From: CBDIDH01 sp965277595
GTDB taxonomy: Bacteria > Planctomycetota > Planctomycetia > Isosphaerales > Isosphaeraceae
Assembly: GCA_965277595.1 (NCBI GenBank)
Contig: CBDIDH010000002.1
Location: 3,038,001-3,102,000, forward strand
DNA length: 64,000 nt
Direction of reading: 5' to 3'
Shown: positions 26,615-34,783 of the stretch, piece after piece
Position numbering within the stretch: the first letter of the stretch is position 1
Layout of the letters: each line of letters begins with the position of its first letter
Position numbers and translations under genes: made by a program
Notes under the pieces: generated by a model
Database searches by the model: none
The model's input: the letters and a program-made list of their open reading frames with translations, nothing else
Told to the model about the DNA's origin: nothing

Positions 26615-27466
26615 TTACTTACGCCCCTTGGGGTCGAGGTTCTCTTTCAGTTCGTCGGCGGAGACGTCGGACTTGACGCCCGAGGAGGGGACTTCCACCT
26701 TGGCCGTCCAGAGGATCGCGTTCAGGACGAGCTTGCGGAAGTCGGCGTCGCCCCAGTTGCGATGAAAATGAGCGCCGGTGAACCCGAAGGAGCGACCGCC
26801 GTCGGCCCGCTCGGTCGCCCAGGCGACGACCTGGTCGTGATAGGTCTTCTTGTCATGGCCGACGAGCTTTTCGGCGATCAAAATCGGCGTGACCCGGGCA
26901 TCGTCGGGCCGGAACCGGATCTTGAAATACCACTCGTCGTTGGCGTGGAAGGGTTTGACCCCTCGGCTGATCGGATGATCGGCCTTGGGGGTGATCAGGC
27001 TGTCGTTGTGCGGGTTGTCCGAGAGGCCGGTTTCGTAATAGCCGCCGAGCCAGTCAAGAAGCTGGTCGCCGACGGCCCCCTTGGGATACTCGACGGCATA
27101 ATGAAGACAAACGAGGCCGACCCCCTGGTCCATCAGGCCGCGCATCCGGGTCATCCGTTCCTTGGTGCGGATCATCGGGTGACCGCCGCCGCCGTCCATG
27201 AAGAAGACGACCGACTTGGCTCCCTTGAAGACGCTCTCGTCCTTGGGCCAGCCGCCGGTCACGAGCACGGGCTCGACATCGGGCGCGGACTCCTTGAGAC
27301 ACTTCACGATCAGCTTCGTCCCGGCGTTGAACTCATGCTCGCCCGGCCCGTGACTCGGGTTTCCGGCGAGCACGACGATCTTGGCGTGATCGGCCCCTTT
27401 TGCCAGGGGGGTCTGGGCCGAGAACGCGAGCCCGAGAACGGCGAGAACTCCGAACGATTTCCTCAT
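26615..27466 (-). CDS. Secreted ThuA-domain protein
   Basis: The 283-residue product starts at ATG 27466 with a signal peptide (residues 1-24). The ThuA fold (glutamine-amidotransferase-like) is recognised by KIVVLAGNPSHGPGEHEF, VVFFMDGGGGHPM, GLVCLHYAVEYP, and the C-terminal RSFGFTGAHFHRNW. Such proteins are common in planctomycetes beside Gfo/Idh oxidoreductases and are linked to sugar use; the exact reaction is not established. It lies downstream of the Gfo/Idh gene on the same strand, separated by a heptamer array. Confidence 0.9.
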   Translation of the reverse strand: MRKSFGVLAVLGLAFSAQTPLAKGADHAKIVVLAGNPSHGPGEHEFNAGTKLIVKCLKESAPDVEPVLVTGGWPKDESVFKGAKSVVFFMDGGGGHPMIRTKERMTRMRGLMDQGVGLVCLHYAVEYPKGAVGDQLLDWLGGYYETGLSDNPHNDSLITPKADHPISRGVKPFHANDEWYFKIRFRPDDARVTPILIAEKLVGHDKKTYHDQVVAWATERADGGRSFGFTGAHFHRNWGDADFRKLVLNAILWTAKVEVPSSGVKSDVSADELKENLDPKGRK

Positions 27467-27585
27467 CACGCGCACGCCCTCAACTAAGAGAAATGATGAA
27501 TACAAAAGAATCGAGATATCGAAGAGAAAACGAACCCAGGTCATGGTCGACCCGGGTCGTTGTCGCCTCGCTTTGGGTGGAATGC

Positions 27586-27725
27586 AAGGACAAAGGACAT
27601 CAGGACAAAGGACATCAGGACAAAGGACATCAGGACAAAGGACAAATTTCGACAGCCCTCCGCCCTCCGCCCTCTGCCCTCTGCCCTTTGCCCTCTGCCC
27701 TCTGCCCTTTGCCCTTTGCCCTTTC
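27586..27725. repeat. Composite heptamer array in inverted orientation
   Basis: The left half has three 15-base units AGGACAAAGGACATC followed by AGGACAAAGGACAAA (about 27587-27646). The right half (27656-27725) has ten 7-base units CCCTCCG, CCCTCTG, CCCTTTG and CCCTTTC, the reverse complement of the GGGCAAA type. The two halves could pair imperfectly. The array fills the gap between the ThuA and Gfo/Idh genes, ending 20 bases from the latter's stop. Confidence 0.9.
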
Positions 27726-27744
27726 CGCGGCGCCTCTCAACCAG

Positions 27745-29043
27745 TCAGATCAACTCGGTCTGGCCGGGCTTGGCGATGACCGGGCCGGGCAGGGCGCCCC
27801 ATTCGAGATGCTTGGGGAAGGTGTCGAGGTGCGAATGAAGGGCTTGGTCCCAGCTCACGGCCTTGCCGGTGAAGGCCGACATCCGGCCCATGATCGCCGT
27901 CAGGCAGCTCTTGGCGACCTGTTCAAGCTCGTTGATCGGCTTGTTCGCGGTGATGCTTTCGAGAAGGTCAATGTGCTCCTGGACATACGGATTGACCTCG
28001 TTGCGAACGCGAAGGCGCGACTGGTCCTTCCCCTCGAACCGGTAATTACCGGGCGAGAGGTTCACGCGCCCCTTCGAGCCGACGAAATGCTCGGCCACCT
28101 CGCTGGCGCAGTTGGCGATCTGCCGGGCCATGCTCTGCACGTGAACGCCGTCGGCGAACTCGTAATCGACGGCGAAGTGATCGAAGCTCTCGCCGAACTC
28201 GGGGCCGGTGTTGACTTCACGACCCCCCATGCCGACGCACGAGACCGGGTGGCCAAGAGCCCAGCAGGCGACGTCGAGGTTGTGAACGTGCTGTTCGACG
28301 ATGCACTGACCGCAGAGCCAGGTGAAGTGGTACCAGTTGCGAAGCTGGTACTCCATGTCGGTCTTCCACGAGTCCTTGCGGGCGTTCGCCCAGATGTTCC
28401 CTTGGTTCCAGAAGACCCGGCCGCCGACGACGTCGCCGATCGCGCCGTCCTTGATCCGCTTCATCGACTCGATGTAGCCGGCCTGGTGCCTGCGCTGGGT
28501 GCCGGCGACGATCGAGAGGTTCTTTTTCTTGGCCTCTTCGGCGACGGCCAGAACCTTGCGAATGCCCGTGCCGTCAACGGCGACCGGCTTCTCGCAGAAG
28601 ACGTTCTTGCCGGCCTGAACGGCGTATTCCAGGTGTTGCGGACGGAAGCCCGGCGGGGTCGACAGGATCACCAGGTCGCAGCAGTCGATCACCTTCTTGT
28701 ACGCGTCGAAGTCGTGGAAGCAGCGCTCCTTGTCGACGTCGAACTTGTCGCGGTGCTTGCCGTTGTTCTTGAGCGCCTCGAAGCAGTTGTTGACCCGGTC
28801 TTCGAAGACGTCGCCGAGGGCGTGAATCTTGATGTTGTACGAGGTTCCGGCGGCCTCGCAGATGTTATCCGCGGCGCCGGTGCCTCGGCCGCCGCAGCCG
28901 ATCACGCCGACCTTGATCGTTCCATTCTTGGCGGCGTGGGCGTTGGGCAAGAAGCCCAGAACGGCCGATCCCGCGGCGGCGGCGGCCGTGGTCGTCTTCA
29001 AGAAATCGCGGCGCGAGGTGCTGTCGTTCTTTGGCTCGGTCAT
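27745..29043 (-). CDS. Tat-exported Gfo/Idh/MocA family oxidoreductase
   Basis: The 432-residue product starts at ATG 29043 after a GGAGAG site. Residues 10-40 are a twin-arginine signal (SRRDFLKTTTAAAAAGSAVL). The Rossmann motif VGVIGCGGRGTGAADN and the EKPVAVDG segment, with its typical EKP, identify an NAD(P)-dependent sugar or polyol oxidoreductase. GTQRRHQAGY and NWYHFTWLCGQCIVEQHVHN are typical of planctomycete members. It probably acts outside the cytoplasm with a tightly bound cofactor. SUMF1 upstream and ThuA downstream are on the same strand. Confidence 0.92.
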   Translation of the reverse strand: MTEPKNDSTSRRDFLKTTTAAAAAGSAVLGFLPNAHAAKNGTIKVGVIGCGGRGTGAADNICEAAGTSYNIKIHALGDVFEDRVNNCFEALKNNGKHRDKFDVDKERCFHDFDAYKKVIDCCDLVILSTPPGFRPQHLEYAVQAGKNVFCEKPVAVDGTGIRKVLAVAEEAKKKNLSIVAGTQRRHQAGYIESMKRIKDGAIGDVVGGRVFWNQGNIWANARKDSWKTDMEYQLRNWYHFTWLCGQCIVEQHVHNLDVACWALGHPVSCVGMGGREVNTGPEFGESFDHFAVDYEFADGVHVQSMARQIANCASEVAEHFVGSKGRVNLSPGNYRFEGKDQSRLRVRNEVNPYVQEHIDLLESITANKPINELEQVAKSCLTAIMGRMSAFTGKAVSWDQALHSHLDTFPKHLEWGALPGPVIAKPGQTELI

Positions 29044-29158
29044 GAGTCGGCTCTCCAGGGTGTTGATGCGATCGAGGCTCTTGCTTGAGATCAGCTCGCG
29101 ACAAGAACCGTCGCGAGCCGGGTTGGCCTTGGTTTCCGGTCTCGTGACCGTTTTTCGA

Positions 29159-30205
29159 TTACCGGGTGCTGTTCTTCCCCTTGACGACCAGCGATTTGAC
29201 CCCCTTGAGGTTCTCCTGTTCGTCAAGCGGGCGAACGATACGAAAGCCGACGAAGGTGGCGTCGGTGTGCCACCAGATGCTCTGCGGCCTCTGCGGGTCC
29301 TGAACGCTCCATTCCAGGTTCGATTTCACTCGGGCGGCGGATCGAAGGCGGTCGGCGTCGTCGTCCCACGAGCCCCCTCGGGCGACATAGGGATACTCGT
29401 CCGCCGTCGGCAAGGCCACGGGGCCTTTCGCGACGCCCTTGGTGAATGTACTGTAAATCTCCGGAAGGTACCGGTCCAGGCACCACTCCGAGACGTTTCC
29501 GTGCATGTCGTAAAGGCCCCAGGGATTCGGCTTCTTCTTGCCGACCGGCTGCGGCTTCTCGGCGTTGTCGACATTCCAGGCGTAATCGCCGAGTTCCGAC
29601 GCGTCGTCGCCGAACGAATAGAGCGTTTTCGATCCGGCCCGACAGGCATATTCCCACTCGGCCTCGGTCGGCAATCGATACGTCTTGCCCGTCTTGGCCG
29701 AGAGCCAGCGCGTGTATTCCATCGCCGAGTGATGCGTGACGCAGATGACCGGCTGCCCCTTGCGACCAAACCCGAAGGTCTCATCGGCATACGGCGGCGT
29801 CGGCCTGGTCACGGCGTCGGCGGCGGCCTCGGTATTCGCCTGCTTGGTCAGGTCGACGTTTTCGCGTTTCTTGCGTTTGATATCCATCGAGAAGGCGAAC
29901 TGGTCGTATTCATCCCAGGTCACCTCATACTTGCCCATCCAGAAGGCGTTGACGGCGACCTCGTGCCGTGGCCCCTCGTCGGCCGATCGTTTCGGCTCGG
30001 TCTCCGGGCTTCCCATCAGAAATGAGCCGGCTGGAATCGGGAGCATCTCGAACTTCAGGTCGGTTCCGGGGATGGTTTCGATGTACGGCTTCATTTCCGA
30101 AGCGGTTTTGGGCTCCGCGGCGATCGCGGCGAGCGGAAGGACGACGACGGCCGTCAAGAACGATAGTATGGTGGGAGTCAGGCGGCTCAATGCGTTCAGT
30201 CGCAC
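29159..30205 (-). CDS. Secreted SUMF1/formylglycine-generating-enzyme-like protein
   Basis: The 348-residue product starts at GTG 30205, eight bases after GGAGAG, a site also used by the next gene. A signal peptide ends near PLAAIAAE. The FGE-sulfatase fold is clear: MLPIPAGSFLMGSPE, FWMGKYEVTWDEYDQF, YRLPTEAEWEYACRAG, GLYDMHGNVSEWCLDRY and VARGGSWDDDADRLR. Many members lack formylglycine activity and have a binding role, so enzyme function is not claimed. It precedes the Gfo/Idh gene by 115 bases. Confidence 0.9.
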   Translation of the reverse strand: MRLNALSRLTPTILSFLTAVVVLPLAAIAAEPKTASEMKPYIETIPGTDLKFEMLPIPAGSFLMGSPETEPKRSADEGPRHEVAVNAFWMGKYEVTWDEYDQFAFSMDIKRKKRENVDLTKQANTEAAADAVTRPTPPYADETFGFGRKGQPVICVTHHSAMEYTRWLSAKTGKTYRLPTEAEWEYACRAGSKTLYSFGDDASELGDYAWNVDNAEKPQPVGKKKPNPWGLYDMHGNVSEWCLDRYLPEIYSTFTKGVAKGPVALPTADEYPYVARGGSWDDDADRLRSAARVKSNLEWSVQDPQRPQSIWWHTDATFVGFRIVRPLDEQENLKGVKSLVVKGKNSTR

Positions 30206-30458
30206 GGTGGGAGCTCTCCAGAGGGGTCGGCACAGGGGCGGTTGGCCTTCGGGTCCTCGACAAGGGCGAGGTGGCTGGTTCTCGCGGGTCTCCAACGTTC
30301 TGGGTCTTGACCAAATGACCTTGAATCGCGAGAAAAAAAAACGTAGGGATCAAACCCAGTTTGTCGCGTGTTTCATTTTTGGTACTTGGAAAACGTAGAA
30401 TTCGGGTCGATGATCTGGTCTTGAATCCCGAATCAACCTGCTCTTGAGGGTCAGGACA

Positions 30459-31517
30459 ATGATTGCCGGTTTTTGCGTCGTGGTCTTTGCCCTCTGCCTT
30501 CCTGGTCAGACCGCGCCGGTTGATTCGCCCTCGCGACGCTTTGAGTTCGTCGAAACGCACATGGGCAGCGATTTCCAGGTTGTTTTATACTCCGCCGACG
30601 AGGCGACCGCCAGACGCGCCTCCCGGGCGGCTTTTGAACGGATCGCCGCCCTCGACGCCGCTCTCAGCGATTATTCTCCGGAGAGCGAGCTGATGCGTCT
30701 TTGCGACCGCGCGGGGGGGCCTCCCGTGGCCGTGAGCGACGACCTTTTCTTCATCTTACAGCGCTCGAAGGCGATGTACGAGCGGTCTGGTGGTGCCTTT
30801 GACGTGACCATCGGCCCTGTCGTCCGCCTCTGGCGACGCGCCCGGCGCGACCACAAGCTTCCCGCCGCCGAGACCCTCGCCCATGCCCGCTCACTCGTCT
30901 CGTCCGACCTGATGACGCTCGACCCCTTGGCCCGGACCGTCCGCCTGGCCAAACGCGGAATGAAGCTTGACCTCGGCGGGATCGCCAAGGGCTACGCCTC
31001 GAATGAGGCCGTCAAGGTTCTATCCCAACACGGCCTGACCCGCGTCCTCGTCGCCGGCGCGGGGGATATCAGCGTCGGCGACCCTCCCCCCGGCCGCGAC
31101 GGCTGGACGATCGCGATCGCCCCCCTCAACTCTTCCTCGCCCGAACCCGCTCGTTCTCTGTTACTTCACAACGCCTCTGTCTCCACCTCGGGAGACACGG
31201 CCCGTTACGTCGAAATTGACGGCAAGCGTTATTCCCACCTGGTCGATCCCTCGACCGGCCTTGGCGTCATCGACCGCTCCTCCGTGACTGTCATCGCCCC
31301 CGACGGCATCACGGCCGACTCCCTTGACACGACCGTCTACATCCTCGGCCCCGACCGCGGCCTTACCCTCATCACCTCCACCCCAGGCGCCTCGGCCCTG
31401 ATCCTCCGCGAACGCGACGGCAAGACGCAAACCCTGGAAACGCCCGGCTTTGCAGCGTATGCCCGTCCGGTCGGTCCATCCAGCGATCGTCAGGAACAAC
31501 GATCCAAAACACCTTGA
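30459..31517 (+). CDS. apbE: FAD:protein FMN transferase, ApbE family
   Basis: The 352-residue exported protein transfers FMN from FAD to Thr residues of redox proteins in the periplasm. Family segments are THMGSDFQVVLYS, LSDYSPESELMRL, GGAFDVTIGPVVRLWR, KLDLGGIAKGYASNEAV, AGAGDISVG, SVSTSGDTARY, YSHLVDPSTGLG and the metal-site DGITADSLDTTVYILG. ATG 30459 gives a short signal peptide (AGFCVVVFALCLPGQ). A TTG at 30444 is the alternative start. The gene is divergent from SUMF1. No flavoprotein partner lies nearby. Confidence 0.93.
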   Translation: MIAGFCVVVFALCLPGQTAPVDSPSRRFEFVETHMGSDFQVVLYSADEATARRASRAAFERIAALDAALSDYSPESELMRLCDRAGGPPVAVSDDLFFILQRSKAMYERSGGAFDVTIGPVVRLWRRARRDHKLPAAETLAHARSLVSSDLMTLDPLARTVRLAKRGMKLDLGGIAKGYASNEAVKVLSQHGLTRVLVAGAGDISVGDPPPGRDGWTIAIAPLNSSSPEPARSLLLHNASVSTSGDTARYVEIDGKRYSHLVDPSTGLGVIDRSSVTVIAPDGITADSLDTTVYILGPDRGLTLITSTPGASALILRERDGKTQTLETPGFAAYARPVGPSSDRQEQRSKTP

Positions 31518-31570
31518 GAATTGGCGTTGCTAAGTTTTCTTAATTTAGTCTTTAAAAGGACCAGAAATGC

Positions 31571-31602
31571 AAAAAGCCCAGGACGGAGATCCTGAGCTTT
31601 TT
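31571..31602. terminator. Bidirectional terminator between apbE and tRNA-Ile
   Basis: Arms AAAAAGC-CAGGA and TCCTG-GCTTTTT form a hairpin with A and T runs on the two sides. It sits between convergent transcripts. Confidence 0.75.
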
Positions 31603-31703
31603 CAAAACAGCAATTTTTAGATTACCGAAAGGGCTCGTCCCCGTTTAAAGTCGTCACGATTTTATTGACACGTAACTGATCGTGACGTCACAAGATAAAA
31701 AAA

Positions 31704-31777
31704 TGGGCGCACCATGACTCGAACATGGGACCTCACCCTTATCAGGGGTGCGCTCTAGCCAACTGAGCTATGCGCCC
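31704..31777 (-). tRNA. tRNA-Ile (GAT)
   Basis: A full 74-base cloverleaf: acceptor GGGCGCA with TGCGCCC, D-loop AGCTCAGTTGGCTAGAGC, anticodon stem CACCC/GGGTG with loop CTGATAA (anticodon GAT) and TTCGAGTC in the T arm. The discriminator base is A. CCA is not encoded. A TTGACT/TAGAAT promoter lies about 30-57 bases upstream. Confidence 0.97.
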
Positions 31778-31806
31778 GAAAGATCAGACTCCAGCGGACG
31801 GGACTT

Positions 31807-31834
31807 ATTCTAATCGCGAATTCTCGCGAGTCAA
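31807..31834 (-). promoter_or_regulatory. Likely sigma-70-type promoter of tRNA-Ile
   Basis: On the minus strand, TTGACT (31834-31829) and TAGAAT (31812-31807) are spaced 16 bases apart. The -10 box ends 29 bases before the tRNA. The -35 box overlaps the stop codon of the WYL regulator gene (31831-31833). Confidence 0.55.
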
Positions 31835-32907
31835 CCACCTACCTCGGGAGGAAGCCGTAACTTCCGCGCGGGACGGTGAAGGCGGGCGATCCGGGCGGCG
31901 ACCTGAAAGACCTGGCGGCGCAAAAGAGGAGGTTCCAGAACCTCGACCTCGTCGCCAAAGCCGAGAATCCAGCGACGCACTTCCCCGACCCCATCCAGCG
32001 AGAATTCCAGGTCGACGCGGCCGTCGTCGAGCAAGGTTCGTTTCTGGGTCGGATGCCAGGTCGTGTCGTTCAGCTCGGGAGCCACGCGAGCGCTGAAGCG
32101 GAGTCGCACCCGATGATGGACCGGTTCGCGGACGACTCCCCAGGCGTGACCGAAGACGCGATCGAGCCGAAATCGGGGTGGAATCGTGTAATCATCTTCG
32201 GTCAAGACAGCCTTGCGAACCCAGGAAACGCCAATCACCTCGATTCGACGATGCAAGGTCGATCGGCCGACCAGGAACCACTGATTGTCTCGATGCAAGA
32301 GACAATAAGGACTGAACTTCGTGCAATTCTCCTCGCCGACGACTCCCATTTGGCCATACCAGAGCCGGACCTGCTTTCGCTCGGCAAGGGCGCGTCGGAT
32401 CAACTCATGAACCTGGCGACGGTCGGGGTTCAGGTCCGGCTTCGGCTCATCCTGAGGAAAGGTTTCCGCCGCGGCGAGAACACGTTCGCGGATCTCGGGC
32501 GCGAGCCCCTGCACGACCTTCACCGCGCCGTCCCAGGCGCTGGCCGAAAGGCCCAGGTTGACCCCTTTGCGCCAGGTCGAGGCGAGGATGAGCAGGGCGA
32601 GGGCTTCCTTTTCCTCGATCGAAGTCGGTGAGAGAAAAGGGCCTCGGGCGAGTTGATACCCCTGACGGTCGGCCCGGTAGCGAACGGGAAGGCCCGCGCT
32701 GGAGATGACTTCGAGGTCTCGATAAATCGTCCGACGGCTGACCTCGCACCGTTCGGCCAGTTCGCGCGCGTTTAAAAAGCGTTCGGACTGAAGAATGAGG
32801 ACCAATCGGAAGAGTCGACCAAGCTGCGCGCTGCCTTGCAAACCGGTCAGCGTTTCCGTCAACATGCTTTCCGCGGCGTTCGCGGACTGTCGTGAGAGAA
32901 GGCTCAT
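31831..32907 (-). CDS. WYL-domain HTH transcriptional regulator
   Basis: The 358-residue product has an N-terminal winged helix of the HTH_11/DeoR type (RLVLILQSERFLNARELAER, SRRTIYRDLEVISSAG, residues about 32-75). A WYL domain follows (LWYGQMGVVGEENCTKFSPY ... WFLVGRS, about 185-225), then the WCX-like C-terminus (VRLRFSARVAPELND ... VRRWILGFGDEVEVLEP). WYL domains sense ligands, possibly nucleic acids or nucleotides. The regulon is unknown. The ATG at 32907 is used; ATG 32865 would remove 14 residues. Confidence 0.88.
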   Translation of the reverse strand: MSLLSRQSANAAESMLTETLTGLQGSAQLGRLFRLVLILQSERFLNARELAERCEVSRRTIYRDLEVISSAGLPVRYRADRQGYQLARGPFLSPTSIEEKEALALLILASTWRKGVNLGLSASAWDGAVKVVQGLAPEIRERVLAAAETFPQDEPKPDLNPDRRQVHELIRRALAERKQVRLWYGQMGVVGEENCTKFSPYCLLHRDNQWFLVGRSTLHRRIEVIGVSWVRKAVLTEDDYTIPPRFRLDRVFGHAWGVVREPVHHRVRLRFSARVAPELNDTTWHPTQKRTLLDDGRVDLEFSLDGVGEVRRWILGFGDEVEVLEPPLLRRQVFQVAARIARLHRPARKLRLPPEVGG

Positions 32908-33052
32908 CAGGTCGACCGTCTTGCTCGGGTTGATCGGGCCTTTGGCAAAAACCTCCTCTGTTCAAGATACGTCGTCATGGCCCAAAACGAGAACACAACG
33001 CGGTTAAAAGACCTTGCCTTGCCCTCTTTTCAAGCCGGCCACGGTGGTCACG

Positions 33053-33086
33053 AAAAAAGGGCCACGGCTTGCGCCATGACCCTTTT
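33053..33086 (-). terminator. Terminator of tRNA-Glu
   Basis: On the minus strand a 10-base-pair stem with a GCAA tetraloop (GGGTCATGGC, GCCGTGGCCC) is followed by six T residues, 14 bases beyond the tRNA 3' end. Confidence 0.85.
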
Positions 33087-33099
33087 AACTTCTTCAAGA

Positions 33100-33172
33100 T
33101 GACCCCACGGGGACTCGAACCCCGGTCCCTAGGCTGAGAACCTAGTGTCCTAGGCCGCTAGACGATGGGGCC
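33100..33172 (-). tRNA. tRNA-Glu (CTC)
   Basis: A 73-base cloverleaf: acceptor GGCCCCA with TGGGGTC (one G-U pair), anticodon stem CTAGG/CCTAG with loop TTCTCAG (anticodon CTC), T arm GGGTTCGAGTCCC. The discriminator is A and CCA is not encoded. Confidence 0.97.
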
Positions 33173-33190
33173 GTCTGCCGGACACGATCT

Positions 33191-33219
33191 ATCTTGCACG
33201 CGAAGGACCCCGAAGTCAA
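33191..33219 (-). promoter_or_regulatory. Possible promoter of tRNA-Glu
   Basis: On the minus strand, TTGACT (33219-33214) and a weak CAAGAT (33196-33191) are 17 bases apart, the -10 box ending 18 bases before the tRNA. The -35 box is the same as that proposed for tRNA-Ile. Confidence 0.4.
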
Positions 33220-33283
33220 GCATTTCTCTCGCTTTGGGCGCTAATGGCGGGCGATTCAAGTTCCTGGATCGGAAAACGGGTGA

Positions 33284-34093
33284 ATGATGCCTGAGATCAT
33301 GGTCAATGGCCGGAATTTTTATTACGAAGTACACGGAACGGGGGAGCCGCTCGCCTTTTTAAGCGGCCTGGGGGGCGATCACCGGGCCTTTGCCGTTCCG
33401 ATCAGGGCCTTTGGCAAGAAATATCGAGCCTTCGCGTTTGATAACAGGGATGTCGGCCGGAGCGATCGGGTGGCCGAGGATTACTCGACGGCGGCAATGG
33501 CCGAGGATGTGGCGGGCTGGTTCGAGACCCTGAAGTTGCCGCCGGTCCACGTCGTCGGCCAGTCGCTTGGTGGCCTGGTCGCGCAGGAACTTGCGATCCG
33601 ATACCCGGAAAAGGTGCGGAGCCTGACGCTTGTCTCGACCCACGCCGGATCGAACGCGTGGAAGCGTGCCGTGATCGATTCGTGGGTGGCGATCAAGCGC
33701 GCCGCCGACGCCGTCGGCTTTGCCCGAGCGACTCTTCCCTGGCTCCTGGCCCCCGCCTTTTTCGAGAACCCCGCGCAGGTTGAAGGACTGATCCGGTTCG
33801 CCGAGCGCAACGACCAGCCGCAGGAAGCCGAAGCCTTCGCCCGACAGGCTCGGGCCGCGTCGACCCACGACGCCAGAGGTCGCCTTGGCCAGTTGAAGGT
33901 TCCCACTCTGGTCGTCGTCGGCGAAGACGACCTGGTGAATCCCCCCGACGTCGCCCGGGCGCTCGCCGATGCGATTCCCGAGGCGCGATTCGCGGTGCTT
34001 CCCGGTGTCGGCCACCTGCCGCACGTGGAGAATGGCGCGGCCTTTCGCGAGATCATCGAGGCGTTTCTTGAGAGCCTTGGTCCGTCGCGTTGA
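33284..34093 (+). CDS. Alpha/beta hydrolase
   Basis: The 269-residue product has the full catalytic triad of the fold: nucleophile in VVGQSLGGLVAQ, Asp in VVGEDDLVNPP and His in LPGVGHLPHVEN. The oxyanion region is FLSGLGGDHRAF. The overall pattern (FDNRDVGRSDR, IRYPEKVRSLTLVSTHAG) matches the 3-oxoadipate enol-lactonase-like branch, but the substrate cannot be assigned. Two adjacent ATG codons at 33284 and 33287 are both possible starts. Confidence 0.88.
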   Translation: MMPEIMVNGRNFYYEVHGTGEPLAFLSGLGGDHRAFAVPIRAFGKKYRAFAFDNRDVGRSDRVAEDYSTAAMAEDVAGWFETLKLPPVHVVGQSLGGLVAQELAIRYPEKVRSLTLVSTHAGSNAWKRAVIDSWVAIKRAADAVGFARATLPWLLAPAFFENPAQVEGLIRFAERNDQPQEAEAFARQARAASTHDARGRLGQLKVPTLVVVGEDDLVNPPDVARALADAIPEARFAVLPGVGHLPHVENGAAFREIIEAFLESLGPSR

Positions 34094-34227
34094 CGAAGGC
34101 GCGAAGGCCCAGCGGGCATGAGGTTGCGATTGACGGATCTCGGCTCATCCGATAGGACACTGCTGGCGCGAACATCGGACTGTTTCCGCCTGGATGAGCA
34201 ACCGAACCGCAAGGGAGCACAGTCGCC

Positions 34228-34605
34228 ATGTCCAACATCACGTCTCGTCGCCTTCTGTTTGGAATGACCGCGCTCACGGCTTTCGTGGCCGCGGGTCTCG
34301 TGGCTAATGCCCAGCAGGGCGGGGGCCTCTTCCCGAAGACCCGGGCGAAGGTCGCCGCGATGGAAGTGCTGGACCGCGTCTATAGCCGCCTTCACTGGGA
34401 AAAGAGCCTCGCCGGGTCCAACCTTGAGGTCGTCGAGGCGACCGGAGGAGTGACCGTTTTGCGCGGCACGTCGCCCACGATCAAGGCCAAGACCAAGGCG
34501 CTCGAACTCGCCCGGAACACGACCGGCGTGACCGAGGTTCTCGACGAGATCGTCGTTGCCCCTCCGGTTGATCCGACCGCCCCGGCGCCCGTGGTTCGCC
34601 CCTGA
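34228..34605 (+). CDS. Exported BON-domain protein
   Basis: The 125-residue product starts at ATG 34228 with an N-terminal signal segment (RRLLFGMTALTAFVAAGLVA) ending near NAQQ. Residues about 53-110 match a BON domain (NLEVVEATGGVTVLRGTSPT, then KALELARNTTGVTEVLDEIV). BON domains bind membranes or hydrophobic ligands, usually at the outer membrane. The C-terminal tail is Pro-rich. It is a single gene. Confidence 0.75.
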   Translation: MSNITSRRLLFGMTALTAFVAAGLVANAQQGGGLFPKTRAKVAAMEVLDRVYSRLHWEKSLAGSNLEVVEATGGVTVLRGTSPTIKAKTKALELARNTTGVTEVLDEIVVAPPVDPTAPAPVVRP

Positions 34606-34636
34606 GGCATTGCCGTCTCGGCCTTGAAATCCACGC

Positions 34637-34671
34637 CGCCCGCCACAATTTCAAGAGATTGCGGCGGGCGT
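34637..34671 (+). terminator. Hairpin after the BON gene
   Basis: A 13-base inverted repeat with one mismatch (arms CGCCCGCCACAAT and ATTGCGGCGGGCG) follows the stop by 32 bases. The T run after it is weak, so termination is likely but not certain. Confidence 0.55.
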
Positions 34672-34696
34672 TCTCCGTTTCAGGGGCGGCGGGAAT

Positions 34697-34783
34697 GCAA
34701 AGTTGGTCATTTTCATGACCGATAACCAAGGACCGATGACTAAGAAGAGTATTTTTTTCGGTCATCGGTCATCGGGACTTTGC
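34697..34783. repeat. Palindromic GATGACC/GGTCATC element
   Basis: Read on the minus strand it begins TGCAAAGTCCCGATGACCGA, then repeats GATGACC units, has an A-rich centre, and returns with TCATCGGTCC and ATCGGTCATG. The outer ends GCAAAGT and ACTTTGC are inverted. The same left end occurs at 37453. The element forms the last codons and stop of the sigma-factor gene at 34762. Confidence 0.9.

Noticed and set aside
27400..29088. A 562-residue plus-strand frame
   Set aside because: Antisense to the Gfo/Idh gene and running through the heptamer array, where it encodes low-complexity repeats. No family match.
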